Assembly (NCBI GenBank): GCA_964418885.1
Contig: CAYQNW010000004.1
Coordinates: 20,036 to 84,035, forward strand
Reading direction: 5' to 3'
Source of the DNA: BMS3ABIN03 sp964418885
GTDB lineage: Bacteria; Bacteroidota; Ignavibacteria; Ignavibacteriales; Ignavibacteriaceae
DNA: 64,000 nt
The notes below the pieces were generated by a model. That model was not told the DNA's origin and ran no database searches. It saw only the letters and a list, made by a program, of their open reading frames with translations. A program made the translations under genes and the position numbers. Shown one piece after another: positions 1 to 9,812 of this stretch; position 1 is the first letter of the stretch; the number at the start of each line of letters is the position of its first letter.

Positions 1-32
1 AGGTCTTCTTATGCTTAACGATGACAGACTCA

Positions 33-1097
33 TTACTCAAGCTCCGATATTTTTACCTGCGCGCCGGGTCTCAGCTGAAGCATACCTGATGTAATTATGG
101 TATCTCCTTCGCTCACTCCGGAAGTTAACTGAACATTCTGATCGGTTCTGATCCCTGTTTCAACCCGTTGTGGAGATGCAAAACCATTACGGTAAATAAA
201 AACCTTTTGCCCCTGTATATCCGGAATTAATGCTTCGGAGGGAACAAGTATAGTATTTTCTATTTTCTTCAAAACCAGTTCAATATTAGCAAATGATCCT
301 GGCAAAATTTCTCTTCCTGTATTTGGACACAAAGCACGTATTTGTAAAGTTCTTGTAACCGGATCTATCTTAGGTTCAATAGCATAAACTTTTCCGATGT
401 ATGCTTTATCGTTTCCCGATATTGTGAAATTAATTTCATCTCCAACTTCAACCATCGATGAGTATCTTTCCGGTATCGAAAAATCAATTTTAATCGGGTT
501 TATATTCTGAAGACTTGCGATGACAGTTGAGTTATTTACAAAACTTCCCTCGCTTACATTTTTTAATCCAATTATTCCGCTGAATGGGGCGCGGATCTCA
601 GTTTTAGCAATCTGTGCTTTAATCAGTTCAACCTCTGCCTGGTTAACCTGGAGCTGGTTTGCTGTCATATCATAATCTTCCTGGCTGATTGCTTCTTTTT
701 CAAGCAACTGTTTCTGCCTGTATTCAGTATCTTTCTGTAGTTCCAGTCTTGATTTTGCACTCTGCAATTGCGCCTGCAAATCGGCATCATTAATCTTAAC
801 AAGTAAATCTCCCTTTTTAACATAACTTCCTTCTTGGAAAAATATTTTTGTTATCTTTCCATTAACCTCACTTTTTAGGTCAACATCTTCATTTGCCAAT
901 ATTGTCCCGGTAGTTAAAACTTTATTATCGAGGGATTCATACTTTGTTATGTGCGCTTTTACCGGGAGAGAATCAGCTGAACCGGATTCTGAAATTTTCG
1001 TTTCCCCTCCTGACGAACCTAATTTTGGAATAGCAAGTAAGATTAAAATAATTATTGCTACTGCAACTATCAAAATAGTTTTGATATTCTTTTTCAT
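33..1097 (-). CDS. RND efflux periplasmic adaptor (membrane fusion protein)
   Basis: Adaptor subunit that would link an inner-membrane RND pump to an outer-membrane channel. The protein starts MKKNIKTIL with one membrane helix (about residues 5-22). It then shows the usual biotinyl-lipoyl half motifs (AQLQSAKSRLELQ coiled-coil hairpin, then AKTEIRAPFSGIIGL), a beta-barrel domain (IDFSIPERYSSMVEVGD) and a membrane-proximal domain (ILVPSEALIPD). I chose the ATG at 1097 because it places the membrane helix at the N-terminus and has a GGAAA about 10 bases upstream; a longer reading back to 1193 adds 32 residues without family resemblance. The pump partner probably lies left of the window. Length (354 aa) is normal. 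Substrate cannot be told. Confidence 0.88.
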   Translation of the reverse strand: MKKNIKTILIVAVAIIILILLAIPKLGSSGGETKISESGSADSLPVKAHITKYESLDNKVLTTGTILANEDVDLKSEVNGKITKIFFQEGSYVKKGDLLVKINDADLQAQLQSAKSRLELQKDTEYRQKQLLEKEAISQEDYDMTANQLQVNQAEVELIKAQIAKTEIRAPFSGIIGLKNVSEGSFVNNSTVIASLQNINPIKIDFSIPERYSSMVEVGDEINFTISGNDKAYIGKVYAIEPKIDPVTRTLQIRALCPNTGREILPGSFANIELVLKKIENTILVPSEALIPDIQGQKVFIYRNGFASPQRVETGIRTDQNVQLTSGVSEGDTIITSGMLQLRPGAQVKISELE

Positions 1098-1314
1098 TGT
1101 TTGATAATTTCCATTTAAACTCTGACAATTTAAATAAATTGGGATTGTCTTTACAATATAAAAAATCCGACTGAATAACGAATTACAATTCATACCAATC
1201 TGTATTACCCTGCTGGTGAATTCTTCACACTTAATTATGTGCTGTTTATTCAGATTTCAACTAAAAGTAATTCTGCTTAATTTAAACACAGAATACTGAT
1301 TTCTTTAGTGAAGT

Positions 1315-2616
1315 ATGCCAAGGATTATCAACACTTTTTTGATTGCAATTATTTTTTTATCGCCTTCCGGAATTTTTGCACAAGGATACTGGCAAAAATT
1401 AAACTCCCCTACAACAAAATTATTAAAGAATTTGTTTTTCACAGACAACTTAAACGGCTGGGCATGCGGCAACCAGGGAATAATTATTCATACAACCGAC
1501 GGCGGGAATACCTGGGAGATTCAAAATAGTAATGTTGAATCCTTTATTGTTGATATTTTCTTTCTGAACGCAAACCGGGGATGGGCTCTTACTCAAAGAA
1601 ATTCCCCTCCCTTTGGAACCACAATACTTAAGACATCAGATGGTGGAAGCATGTGGTCTAACATAGATTATTTTGAAGACCATATTTTTATGAATACAGT
1701 TTTCTTCTTTGATACACTGAATGGATTTTTGGGGGGTTCCTATATTGCCAGAACTACAGATGGTGGCACATCCTGGATTAAAGCAAATACAGATTCCAAT
1801 ATTTATTCCACTCTTCCAGTTTATAACTTCGATTTTACCAATCATCAGATTGGATACGCCTGCGGAGGAACAATCGATTTTGCCGGAGTGATTTGGAAAA
1901 CAACTGACTCTGGGAAGAACTGGGTTTCAAACGCTGTAAGTGCCGACCAGGTTTTTGATATGACTACATTAGACTCCTCAAACCTACTGGCCCTATCAGG
2001 CGATCCCGAAGGACTATACGGTATCGTTGCAATAAATTCATCAGATGCGGGTAATCACTGGAATTCTGAAAAACTACAGATATACGGACTATCATTTTCA
2101 CTTGAGTTTCGAACTTCAATTGAGGGATGGTCTGCATCCGGGAAAAAATTTATTTACACTTCGGATAAAGGAAACACCTGGATTGAAAAAGAAACTCCGG
2201 ATAGTTCTATAATTTACGATCTTCAGTTTGTTAATTCTCAAACAGGTTACGCTGTTGGAGATAAGGGAATTATTCTTAAATTTGTTCCGCCACCTTTAAA
2301 TGTAGAAGATGAACCATCTGCCGATGATGATTTTCAACTTTTTCAGAACTATCCGAACCCGTTTAATCCCTCAACAAAAATCCGTTACAAAATTCCAACC
2401 TCTCCATTAGCGGAAGTAAGAATTAAGGGTGAGTTCATAACACTAAAGGTTTACGATGTGCTCGGCAAAGAAGCAGCAACTTTGGTTGATGAATATAAAT
2501 CTGCGGGGGTTTACGATGTTGAATTCAATTCCACTGATTTACCAAGCGGGGTATATTTCTATACTTTAAAAGCAGGATCATACCACCAAACGAGAAAAAT
2601 GTTAATTTTGAAATAA
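1315..2616 (+). CDS. Secreted YCF48/BNR-type beta-propeller protein with T9SS sorting domain
   Basis: Signal peptide at residues 1-22 (ending IFAQG). It is followed by repeated blades containing the TTDGG-x-TW type motif (for example HTTDGGNTW, KTSDGGSMW, RTTDGGTSW, KTTDSGKNW, YTSDKGNTW), characteristic of YCF48-like/BNR propellers. The last ~95 residues form a type A T9SS C-terminal domain: FQNYPNPFNPSTKI, then VYDVLGKEAATLVDE, then LPSGVYFYTLKAG and a Lys-rich end. The protein should be exported by Sec, carried through the outer membrane by T9SS and attached at the surface or released. Its function is unknown. It stands alone on plus, divergent from the adaptor gene to its left. It is the best evidence in the window that the organism has T9SS. 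Confidence 0.88.
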   Translation: MPRIINTFLIAIIFLSPSGIFAQGYWQKLNSPTTKLLKNLFFTDNLNGWACGNQGIIIHTTDGGNTWEIQNSNVESFIVDIFFLNANRGWALTQRNSPPFGTTILKTSDGGSMWSNIDYFEDHIFMNTVFFFDTLNGFLGGSYIARTTDGGTSWIKANTDSNIYSTLPVYNFDFTNHQIGYACGGTIDFAGVIWKTTDSGKNWVSNAVSADQVFDMTTLDSSNLLALSGDPEGLYGIVAINSSDAGNHWNSEKLQIYGLSFSLEFRTSIEGWSASGKKFIYTSDKGNTWIEKETPDSSIIYDLQFVNSQTGYAVGDKGIILKFVPPPLNVEDEPSADDDFQLFQNYPNPFNPSTKIRYKIPTSPLAEVRIKGEFITLKVYDVLGKEAATLVDEYKSAGVYDVEFNSTDLPSGVYFYTLKAGSYHQTRKMLILK

Positions 2617-2666
2617 CAAAAAATCTAAGATTGAAGAATAGCTTAAAGTAATTATCGGGAAGTAAT

Positions 2667-3365
2667 ATGAAAGAAAAATCTTGGCAAAGTGAGTTTCCAC
2701 AAAATACCGTATCGTTTCTTAAAAAACTTTCGCGAAACAACTCCCGTGAATGGTTTGAAAGAAACCGGGATATCTATAATTCGGCTTTTCTCGAGCCGGC
2801 AGTTAATTTTGTTATTGAGATGGGTGAAAAACTTTTTACAATTTCACCAGGTATAAATGCTATACCTAAAATTGATAAATCCATTTTCAGAATTCACAGA
2901 GATGTAAGATTTAGTAAAAATAAGGCTCCTTATAAAACAAATATGGGGCTTTACTTCTGGGAAGGTCCTGGTAAAAAAATGGACGGCAGCGGATATTACT
3001 TTCATCTTGAATCCAAGGGTTTCGGAGCAGGTGCAGGAATGTATATTTTTTCCAAAGAAAATTTGAAAAAATATCGAAATGTTGTCTCCATTCCTGCAAA
3101 AGGAAAAGAGCTGGACTCAATAGTGAAAAACATCACGAAGAAAGGTGTTTACGAACTCGGTGGGAAAAAGTATAAAAAAACTCCGCGTGGCTACGATCCA
3201 AATGGTAAATACTCTGATTATCTTTTACACGATGGCTTTTACGCCTGGTATGATGGCAAGGACTTTAGTGAGCTAACAAACAAAAATGTTGTTGATATAA
3301 TTTTTAAAAGGTTTAAAGCGATGTCAGCTTTACACGATTGGCTGGTTAAGAATATTTTACATTGA
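2667..3365 (+). CDS. DUF2461 (TIGR02453) family protein
   Basis: A 232-residue cytoplasmic protein matching the DUF2461 family. The N-terminus has the LKKLSRNNSREWFERNRD stretch, and the middle has FRIHRDVRFSKNKAPYKTNMG followed by GYYFHLESKGFGAGAGMY, both typical family landmarks. No signal peptide or membrane helix is seen. The family is widespread in Bacteroidetes and has no firmly established biochemical role that I know of. It lies 50 bp downstream of the propeller gene on the same strand and may be cotranscribed, but a functional link is not evident. Family call is confident, function unknown. Confidence 0.85.
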   Translation: MKEKSWQSEFPQNTVSFLKKLSRNNSREWFERNRDIYNSAFLEPAVNFVIEMGEKLFTISPGINAIPKIDKSIFRIHRDVRFSKNKAPYKTNMGLYFWEGPGKKMDGSGYYFHLESKGFGAGAGMYIFSKENLKKYRNVVSIPAKGKELDSIVKNITKKGVYELGGKKYKKTPRGYDPNGKYSDYLLHDGFYAWYDGKDFSELTNKNVVDIIFKRFKAMSALHDWLVKNILH

Positions 3366-3380
3366 TATCTTTTTAAACAT

Positions 3381-3418
3381 AAAAAAAACAGCAACCCATA
3401 ATCTTGAGCTACTGTTTT
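3381..3418 (-). terminator. Intrinsic terminator after the RND pump gene
   Basis: Arms AAAACAG (3385-3391) and CTGTTTT (3412-3418) pair. On the minus strand the second arm runs into eight T, 26 bp past the pump stop codon. On plus the T-run is weak, so it mainly serves the minus gene. Confidence 0.5.
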
Positions 3419-3443
3419 ATCTTTATCCAAGAGTATAGTATTT

Positions 3444-6400
3444 TTACTCGGTTTCGTAACCCCGGTTATATGCCGGTTCAAGCTCCAGTCTATCTTTTTG
3501 TTTACTTCTCAGCTTATTAACAAGTACCCTTAAATCACTGATTACAAAAAGAGCTGCGGGCAAAGCAAGCAAAGTTAAGATTGTTCCAAAAATCAATCCG
3601 AAAGCAACAGAAACTGCCATAGGAACAAGGAACTGACCTTGCTCACTTGTCATAAATATAATTGGTGCCAAACCCGCTGCAGTTGTTATAGTTGTTAATA
3701 TAATAGGTCTGAACCTGCTTAGCCCGGTTTCAAGCAACGATTCAGGTATGCTCATCCCGGTTTTTAACAGGTTATTATACTTATCTATAAAAACAACCGA
3801 ATCATTAATAATAATACCTGCAAGTGCAACAAGCCCTAAAAATGAAAGTATCGAAACGGGTATGCCAACTATGTAATGACCCAGTACCGCGCCAATAACT
3901 CCAAGAGGAATAAGACTCATTATTAATAAAGTCTGCACATATGACTTTAACAGGAACATAAGAATTGTAAACATGATCATAAGTGCAATTACCATAGAAA
4001 ATACCATAGAGTTAATCATTTTGTCTACTTCTTCCGATTGCCCGCCATAGCTTCTAGAAACACCTTCTACCTGTGACAGAACAGATGGAATTATAGAAGA
4101 CTCAAGTTCCTGAAGAACAACCGCCTGATCATTCTTTGTAAAATCCATATCGGCTCTTACCATTACGGAACGCTCACCATTTTCATGTCTTATTCTTCTT
4201 AAGCTTCTCTCAATTTTATAGGATGCAACTTCTTTAAATGGAACGTAATCTCCTATTGGTGTTCTTACTTTAAGGTTTTCAATCTGGCTGATCGATACTC
4301 TGTCTTTCTTTGTAAACCTGACCCAAATTTTAACTTCATCACGGCCTCTCTGTAAACGCATAACTTCCTGACCGTAAAATCCTTCTCTTAATTGTGTTGT
4401 AAGATCTCTTAACGTAAATCCAAGTGCTTTCCCTTTTGGTTTCAGTTCTACAATAAACTCATTATTGCCAAGCGGGGTGTCATCGCGAATATCTTTTACA
4501 CCATCTATTTTTTTGAGCTCATCCTTAAGTAAATCCTTAGCTTTTAAAAGCTGGCTGTAATCCGTACTCGAAAATCTTACAGAAATTGGTGAGCCGCCAA
4601 ACTGCCAGCCACCTACAGTAACATTATCTGCCTCGGGAACAGAACCGATATAATCTCCCAGCGCTTGTGAGAACTCACCGATCGAATAATCTCTATTTGC
4701 TGATGATGGGAGTACGAAGAAAATATTAATTGTCCCTCCGTTCATCCAGGAAGTATAATTTCTGATAGGATATGTTTTTCCCTCTTTTTCCCATTTTTTA
4801 CCAAATTCAATTGTTTTATCAATAATTTGATATCTGATTTTATCTGCAATCTCAGCTGAGGTACCGGCTGGCATTTCCACCTGCACTCGCGCATAAGGTG
4901 GTTCCAGTGAAGGGAAGAATTGTGCGTGTACATGAGAACCCTGGAACAAACCGATAATTACAAGTATCATTGCAACTATACCACCTGTTACCAACCACCT
5001 GTTCCTGAGACTAAAAGCCAGAACCGGTCTGTAGATTTTATGAAGAAAAAACAAAAAGCCATTATCCAATTTCTTCCTGATTCTCTTTAGTACTGTTTCC
5101 TTCAAATCGGTTTGGTGAATTGCTTTGGAGTGTGCAATATGTGCCGGGAGAATTATCATAGCTTCCAAAAGCGAAAAGGCGAGAGAGATTATTACCACAG
5201 CAGCAATCTGCCAGACATATTTACCAAGCATTCCGTAGAAAAAGAAATACGGCACGAATGCAACCATGGTTGTTATTACAGAAATAGAGACTGGTTTAAT
5301 AACCTCATTTGTGCCGTCTATTGCAGCACGAATTGGTTTCTTCCCATACTTCTGCCATTGGGTATAAATGCTTTCGCCAATAATAATTCCATCGTCAACC
5401 AGAATTCCAATGACAAGGATTATCCCAAATAAACTCATCTCGTTTATTGTAATATCAAGACACCAAAGAACGAAAAACATTCCAAGCAGGGAAACCGGAA
5501 TTCCAAGTGCCACCCAGAAAGACAATCTTGAATTTAAAAACACACCAAGTAATGCCAGTACCAAAAATAAACCAAGCAATCCGTTTTGTGTCATCAAAGT
5601 AATTCGTTCTTCAAGATCATCTGTTTCTTTTATGAAAGTCTTAAACTCAACAAGTCCTGCGTACTTTGCTCTGTACTTCTGAGCCATGTTTTCAACAATT
5701 TGAACAATTTCAACAACATCTTCTTTATTGTTGTACATTACATTGAAGCCGACGGATCGTCTACCGTTGTATTCGGAATAAAACCTGTTTTCCGGCCACT
5801 GCTCCTGAACTGTGCATATATCTTTTAAGCGAATTTTTCTGCCATCTATAGAAGAAACAACTTCAATCCCTTCGAGGTCTATGGCTTCATACTTTTTGTT
5901 ATAGGTTCTTATTAGTATTTCTTCCTGCTCGGTTAAGACAGAACCGGAAGAAAGGTTAAGATTTGAGTTTTGTATTGCACGTGCAATTTCATCAATGGTT
6001 AATTTGTATCTTATTAAATCTTCCGGTGATATTTCGATTGAGATCTCCCGCTCCGGGATTCCCCACCAGGAAATATTTGAAATTTTTCCTGTTTTTAGTA
6101 AATCGTCTCTAAATTCTTCAACTACTTTTTTCAGAGTAAACAAATCTTCAGGACCGTATATGCTCATCATTATAGCACGGTTCCACTGGGTTTCCTGTGT
6201 TATTACAGGTTTTTCCGCCCCGGTTGGATAGGAATTGATCGAGTTAACAGCATTTTTTATTTCCTGCATGGATTTATTCATATCGTAACCGGAGGTGATC
6301 TCTACATTAACATATCCCCAACCATCCGCAGAGGTAGAGCTTATTTTTTCAATGCCTTCCAGTCCGCGCAGACTTTCCTCAATTTTTACAACGATACCTT

Positions 6401-6587
6401 CTTCAACTTCAATTGCAGAAGCACCCGGATATGGAACCCGTACTTCAATTTCTTCAACCTCAAGTTTGGGATCTATCCTTTTATTAAGATGAGATAATGC
6501 AAAGATCCCTGCTATACATATAATTATCATCACCCAGTTGGTGATAATATTATGCTTAATAAAATATTGTATAAAACGAGCCGCCAT
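3444..6587 (-). CDS. RND family efflux permease (AcrB/MdtB-like)
   Basis: Inner-membrane proton-driven exporter of the resistance-nodulation-division superfamily, 1047 aa, full length. The family layout is intact: TM1 at residues 15-31, a first periplasmic porter loop (RVPYPGASAIEVEEGIV), TM2-TM6 starting near residue 333, a second large loop, and TM8-TM12 at the end. The proton-relay pair D398-D399 sits in TM4 (GILVDDGIIIGE). The second half repeats the pattern with GIIINDSVVFID. The gene is preceded by its own adaptor gene 23 bp upstream, giving an adaptor-pump operon. No outer-membrane TolC-like channel gene is seen nearby. The sequence resembles the multidrug branch more than the heavy-metal CusA branch, since no Met-rich transport residues stand out. 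Substrate unknown. Confidence 0.93.
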   Translation of the reverse strand: MAARFIQYFIKHNIITNWVMIIICIAGIFALSHLNKRIDPKLEVEEIEVRVPYPGASAIEVEEGIVVKIEESLRGLEGIEKISSTSADGWGYVNVEITSGYDMNKSMQEIKNAVNSINSYPTGAEKPVITQETQWNRAIMMSIYGPEDLFTLKKVVEEFRDDLLKTGKISNISWWGIPEREISIEISPEDLIRYKLTIDEIARAIQNSNLNLSSGSVLTEQEEILIRTYNKKYEAIDLEGIEVVSSIDGRKIRLKDICTVQEQWPENRFYSEYNGRRSVGFNVMYNNKEDVVEIVQIVENMAQKYRAKYAGLVEFKTFIKETDDLEERITLMTQNGLLGLFLVLALLGVFLNSRLSFWVALGIPVSLLGMFFVLWCLDITINEMSLFGIILVIGILVDDGIIIGESIYTQWQKYGKKPIRAAIDGTNEVIKPVSISVITTMVAFVPYFFFYGMLGKYVWQIAAVVIISLAFSLLEAMIILPAHIAHSKAIHQTDLKETVLKRIRKKLDNGFLFFLHKIYRPVLAFSLRNRWLVTGGIVAMILVIIGLFQGSHVHAQFFPSLEPPYARVQVEMPAGTSAEIADKIRYQIIDKTIEFGKKWEKEGKTYPIRNYTSWMNGGTINIFFVLPSSANRDYSIGEFSQALGDYIGSVPEADNVTVGGWQFGGSPISVRFSSTDYSQLLKAKDLLKDELKKIDGVKDIRDDTPLGNNEFIVELKPKGKALGFTLRDLTTQLREGFYGQEVMRLQRGRDEVKIWVRFTKKDRVSISQIENLKVRTPIGDYVPFKEVASYKIERSLRRIRHENGERSVMVRADMDFTKNDQAVVLQELESSIIPSVLSQVEGVSRSYGGQSEEVDKMINSMVFSMVIALMIMFTILMFLLKSYVQTLLIMSLIPLGVIGAVLGHYIVGIPVSILSFLGLVALAGIIINDSVVFIDKYNNLLKTGMSIPESLLETGLSRFRPIILTTITTAAGLAPIIFMTSEQGQFLVPMAVSVAFGLIFGTILTLLALPAALFVISDLRVLVNKLRSKQKDRLELEPAYNRGYETE

Positions 6588-6610
6588 AATCTTCCTTTTG
6601 TTCTTCTTAA

Positions 6611-7822
6611 TTAATTATTCTTGGATACCTGTGTCTGGGTATCGCTTTCAGGTGTTTCTTCTTTTAACTCAAGAGATTCATTAGCTGATTTTATTCGCAT
6701 ACCAATTAATGGTTTTTGAAGAATTGTTGTTACTATTTGTATATCATCGGGAAGTGTGTTTTTAATTACTGCAACATCTCCCTGGAATGCAACCACTTCA
6801 ACTTTTCTCCTTGCAAGTTTACCATCTTCAAGAGTATAAACGTAATCCTCATTGTCAACAACGTATCTTGGAATCTTTGCTACATCATTTAATTTTTTAC
6901 CATGTATTTTTAACATTACATAATTCCCCGGCAGAAAATATGGATTAAGTCGATTATTTATATAACTCACATAAACATTCAATGTTTGAGAGTTTCTGTC
7001 GAGCGATGTCTCTTTGCGAAATATTTTCCCTTTAAGCACATCTTTGCCCTTGTCGGAATATACATCTACAGTCGGATCGCTTGAAAAATCAATCAGATTA
7101 ATTTCATCTACCAGCAGAGGCACTGTTACTTCCACATTTTTTGCATCGTTAAGTGTAAACATCTGCTGACCTCTGTTTACAAAGCTGCCCTTAATTATAC
7201 CTTGTGATTTTAAGTATCCGCTGAAAGGTGCAGTGACGAGATATTTAGAGAGAAGAATTTCCTGGTTTTTAACCGCATAGTATTTACTAAAGATGTTTCT
7301 TCCGCTAAGTTTTATTTTTTCCTGTGAACTTTTTATTTCCGGCAACTTTGAAGTTGTTTTATGGATATCGAGAGTTAAGAAATACTGATACCATTTATCG
7401 TATGCTTCGGTATTTTCAATCTTGATTTCAGGAAGAACCGCAGCAAGTGAATTCATAAATTCAGAGCGGAGTGTATAAAGATTATTTTCTACTTCCCGCG
7501 AATCTACCTGAAGAATTTTTTCCCCTTCAACAACATAAGTCCCATCCTTTAAATCATTCTTTGCGAACAATACCACACCGCTGGCTTCCGAAACATAATT
7601 CAAACTGCGCTTAGATTGAACTACTCCATTGCCCTCTATTTCAAGAAACATATCCCCGAAGTTAACTGATTCGGTTTCAACTAATCGTACTTCCGGTGGT
7701 ACTTCCCTTTTATTGCTCTCTTTCTCTGTCGAACCTAAAGCGGACATTACAAGAAATCCGATAATTATAATACCTGCTGCCGATAAGATTTTAATCCAGG
7801 TTGATTTTTGTACTTTTTTCAT
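6611..7822 (-). CDS. RND efflux periplasmic adaptor paired with the downstream pump
   Basis: 403-residue membrane fusion protein. One N-terminal membrane helix lies at about residues 9-30 (IKILSAAGIIIIGFLVMSAL). It is followed by lipoyl-like halves (LNYVSEASGVVLF and YLVTAPFSGYLKSQGIIKGSFVNRGQQ), a barrel (VEVTVPLLVDEINLI) and a C-terminal membrane-proximal domain (IPRYVVDNEDYVYTLEDGKLARRKVEV). The helical hairpin is short. It is the first gene of a two-gene operon, 23 bp ahead of the RND permease, and would form the periplasmic bridge of that exporter. It differs clearly from the adaptor at 33-1097, so the two belong to two separate efflux systems. Confidence 0.88.
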   Translation of the reverse strand: MKKVQKSTWIKILSAAGIIIIGFLVMSALGSTEKESNKREVPPEVRLVETESVNFGDMFLEIEGNGVVQSKRSLNYVSEASGVVLFAKNDLKDGTYVVEGEKILQVDSREVENNLYTLRSEFMNSLAAVLPEIKIENTEAYDKWYQYFLTLDIHKTTSKLPEIKSSQEKIKLSGRNIFSKYYAVKNQEILLSKYLVTAPFSGYLKSQGIIKGSFVNRGQQMFTLNDAKNVEVTVPLLVDEINLIDFSSDPTVDVYSDKGKDVLKGKIFRKETSLDRNSQTLNVYVSYINNRLNPYFLPGNYVMLKIHGKKLNDVAKIPRYVVDNEDYVYTLEDGKLARRKVEVVAFQGDVAVIKNTLPDDIQIVTTILQKPLIGMRIKSANESLELKEETPESDTQTQVSKNN

Positions 7823-8762
7823 ACTTTTTCTGATATATAGTTAATAAAATTTAAGACAACGTGATTTATAAATGGTTACAATAGAAAATGCACAATCTGC
7901 TTTTCCCGGTTTTATATAATTTAGATATTAACCTAAATAGTCGATACAGAAATGTGCTGAGTGGAAAATATAATGTATGAAAGTAAAAATAATCTTTCAA
8001 ACAAACAATATTATACTTCCTTATATACCAATGTTTGTATATAACCAAAATTAGAATGTTCTTCCCCTAAAAGAAATGGTGTTTTCTTAATAACCAAGGC
8101 TGCGCTAATTGTAATGGTTGTAACAATTCTTAAAATTTATAAAATTAAAGCTTTTTTGCTCCGTACAACCTCATTATTTTAGGAAAAATAAAAGGATCAA
8201 CTGGCGATATTTGGTTAATTTTGCGGTTGGTTTTTATAATAACCGTGTGAACATAGATAAACCAACAGATGTCTCAATATCTTTCTGATGAACCCGGGAC
8301 GTAATGTATTGTAAATAAATATTTTAGTATGGAATGTTATCAACTCAAGCCACACAAAATTAAAATTTATTCTCAGAATGAAACAATTTGTTTGGGAATA
8401 TAATTTATAATGTTTATGTTTTATCGTTATTTTTTAGATAACAAAAAGAATAATTATAATTTTGGGTACGAATTTATTGCCCGGCAACTTGCAAATGGCT
8501 TATTACTTAACTTCTTTTAATAGAAGCTTTTAGCCCATGAATAATCTTAGGTGGTACGAAAACAAACACGGGAAATATCTGTGTTGCTTTTACGCTTCTT
8601 CCCCACCCATTAAAGGGAGATTAAAGATTAACTTAATTAGATATTATATAGACATTTTTATAGTAAACTGATAATGATAGATCGTAAAGCAAATATCTTT
8701 TAAATGAATTTCTTTAACACCACGGTAATTATTTTATTTCAAACTTAGACGGTTTTAATTAT
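7823..8762 (+). other. 940-bp gene-free, AT-rich stretch
   Basis: No convincing coding frame, tRNA, riboswitch or strong terminator is visible. A minus-strand 60-codon frame at 7866-8048 has an implausible composition rich in Tyr, Phe, Leu and Cys. Short AT hairpins occur (for example TTATATA/TATATAA near 8019-8043). The stretch must hold the promoters of the divergent efflux operon and of the GldL-like operon. Confidence 0.5.
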
Positions 8763-9806
8763 ATGTTATCAACACATTCTAAAAGACACAGAAGTTCCGA
8801 ACCAAATTTTGCGGTTAGGCATGAGCGTCTTATTCAGTCTCTCGTGTATGTTGGTGCAGCTTTTCTTGTTATTATAGTTGGACTAAGGGGTCTGGGGAAT
8901 CTAAGTAATACTACTTTCATTCCTAATTTTATTCTTGACAGCGAAGGTAAAATAGAGTCCAATATTATTATGATTGGATTACTTATTGAATTTACTATGC
9001 TTTGTTTATTGGCTGCTGTTACATATTTCACTAGCGAAGACAAAAGAGATGATTTACAGATTAGTATTGAAACTCTATCAGAAGCAGTTAATCAACTTAC
9101 CCAAACTATCCCTTCCGAGATAGTACAAAAACTTATACAAAACACACAGGAAACAGCATCTTCAGCAAGCAAACTTTTAGCTGAAGAGATCGAGATACTA
9201 AATAATTTCAGAACAAGACTTGATGAGAAAATAGTTCAGATAGATCAGGATATTATTCAGGTAAGAAAAAGTATTGCGCAGGGAATTATAGATTCTTCAA
9301 GCCATATGGAATCTTTTATCAAAAAAGAGAAAGAAACCATCGGTGGTTATAACAAGCTCATAGAAAATCTGATTGGTGAAGCAAAAGAAACATTACATAC
9401 CGTTTCAAAAAATATTACAAGCGATATCAAAAATACATTTGATACCTCTGCCGAAGCTATGTCCCGCCAGGAAAAAATGGTAACACGTTTTTACAGCGTG
9501 AATTCAAAATTATTAACCGAAGCTCGTGAAGGATTTAAAAGATTCGTTGATAACTACTCCGAACTTGTTGAGAGAGAATCACAAAGGTTGCAGCAATTAG
9601 GGGCAAACCAGCTCCGCCCGGAAGAATTTATGATCAGTCTTAATAATACAAACAGCAATTTAGTTAAGTACTTAGAAAAGATAGATAATTCGTTAAAAGT
9701 AATAATGACCCAACAACGTTCTATGCAGCAAATACCTGAGTACAAAAGGTCTTTCTTTCAAAAGATCTTTGGATCCAGAAACCTGACCACAGACGAAAGA
9801 AATTAA
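8763..9806 (+). CDS. GldL-like membrane motor protein with long coiled coil (putative)
   Basis: 347 aa. Two membrane helices lie near the N-terminus (about residues 24-43 and 67-89), followed by about 250 cytoplasmic residues rich in heptad-like coiled coil. The first helix reads VYVGAAFLVIIVG and the second MIGLLIEFTMLCLLAAV. This matches the pattern I recall for GldL, the stator-like subunit of the T9SS/gliding motor, including a Glu inside TM2 (here E76) at the position of the GldL glutamate implicated in proton flow. The cytoplasmic tail is longer than in GldL. It is the first gene of a four-gene operon; the next gene starts 6 bp downstream and encodes a single-pass protein as GldM does. 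Homology to GldL is inferred from pattern only; an ExbB/MotA/ZorA-like protein is the alternative. Confidence 0.5.
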   Translation: MLSTHSKRHRSSEPNFAVRHERLIQSLVYVGAAFLVIIVGLRGLGNLSNTTFIPNFILDSEGKIESNIIMIGLLIEFTMLCLLAAVTYFTSEDKRDDLQISIETLSEAVNQLTQTIPSEIVQKLIQNTQETASSASKLLAEEIEILNNFRTRLDEKIVQIDQDIIQVRKSIAQGIIDSSSHMESFIKKEKETIGGYNKLIENLIGEAKETLHTVSKNITSDIKNTFDTSAEAMSRQEKMVTRFYSVNSKLLTEAREGFKRFVDNYSELVERESQRLQQLGANQLRPEEFMISLNNTNSNLVKYLEKIDNSLKVIMTQQRSMQQIPEYKRSFFQKIFGSRNLTTDERN

Positions 9807-9812
9807 TTTACG

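Noticed and set aside
1098..1193. Longer N-terminus for the first efflux adaptor
   Set aside because: The extra 32 residues precede a normal membrane anchor and have no family counterpart; the ATG at 1097 has a ribosome site.
7866..8048. 60-codon minus-strand open frame in the long spacer
   Set aside because: Composition (many Tyr, Phe, Leu, Cys) is that of translated AT-rich spacer, and there is no ribosome site.
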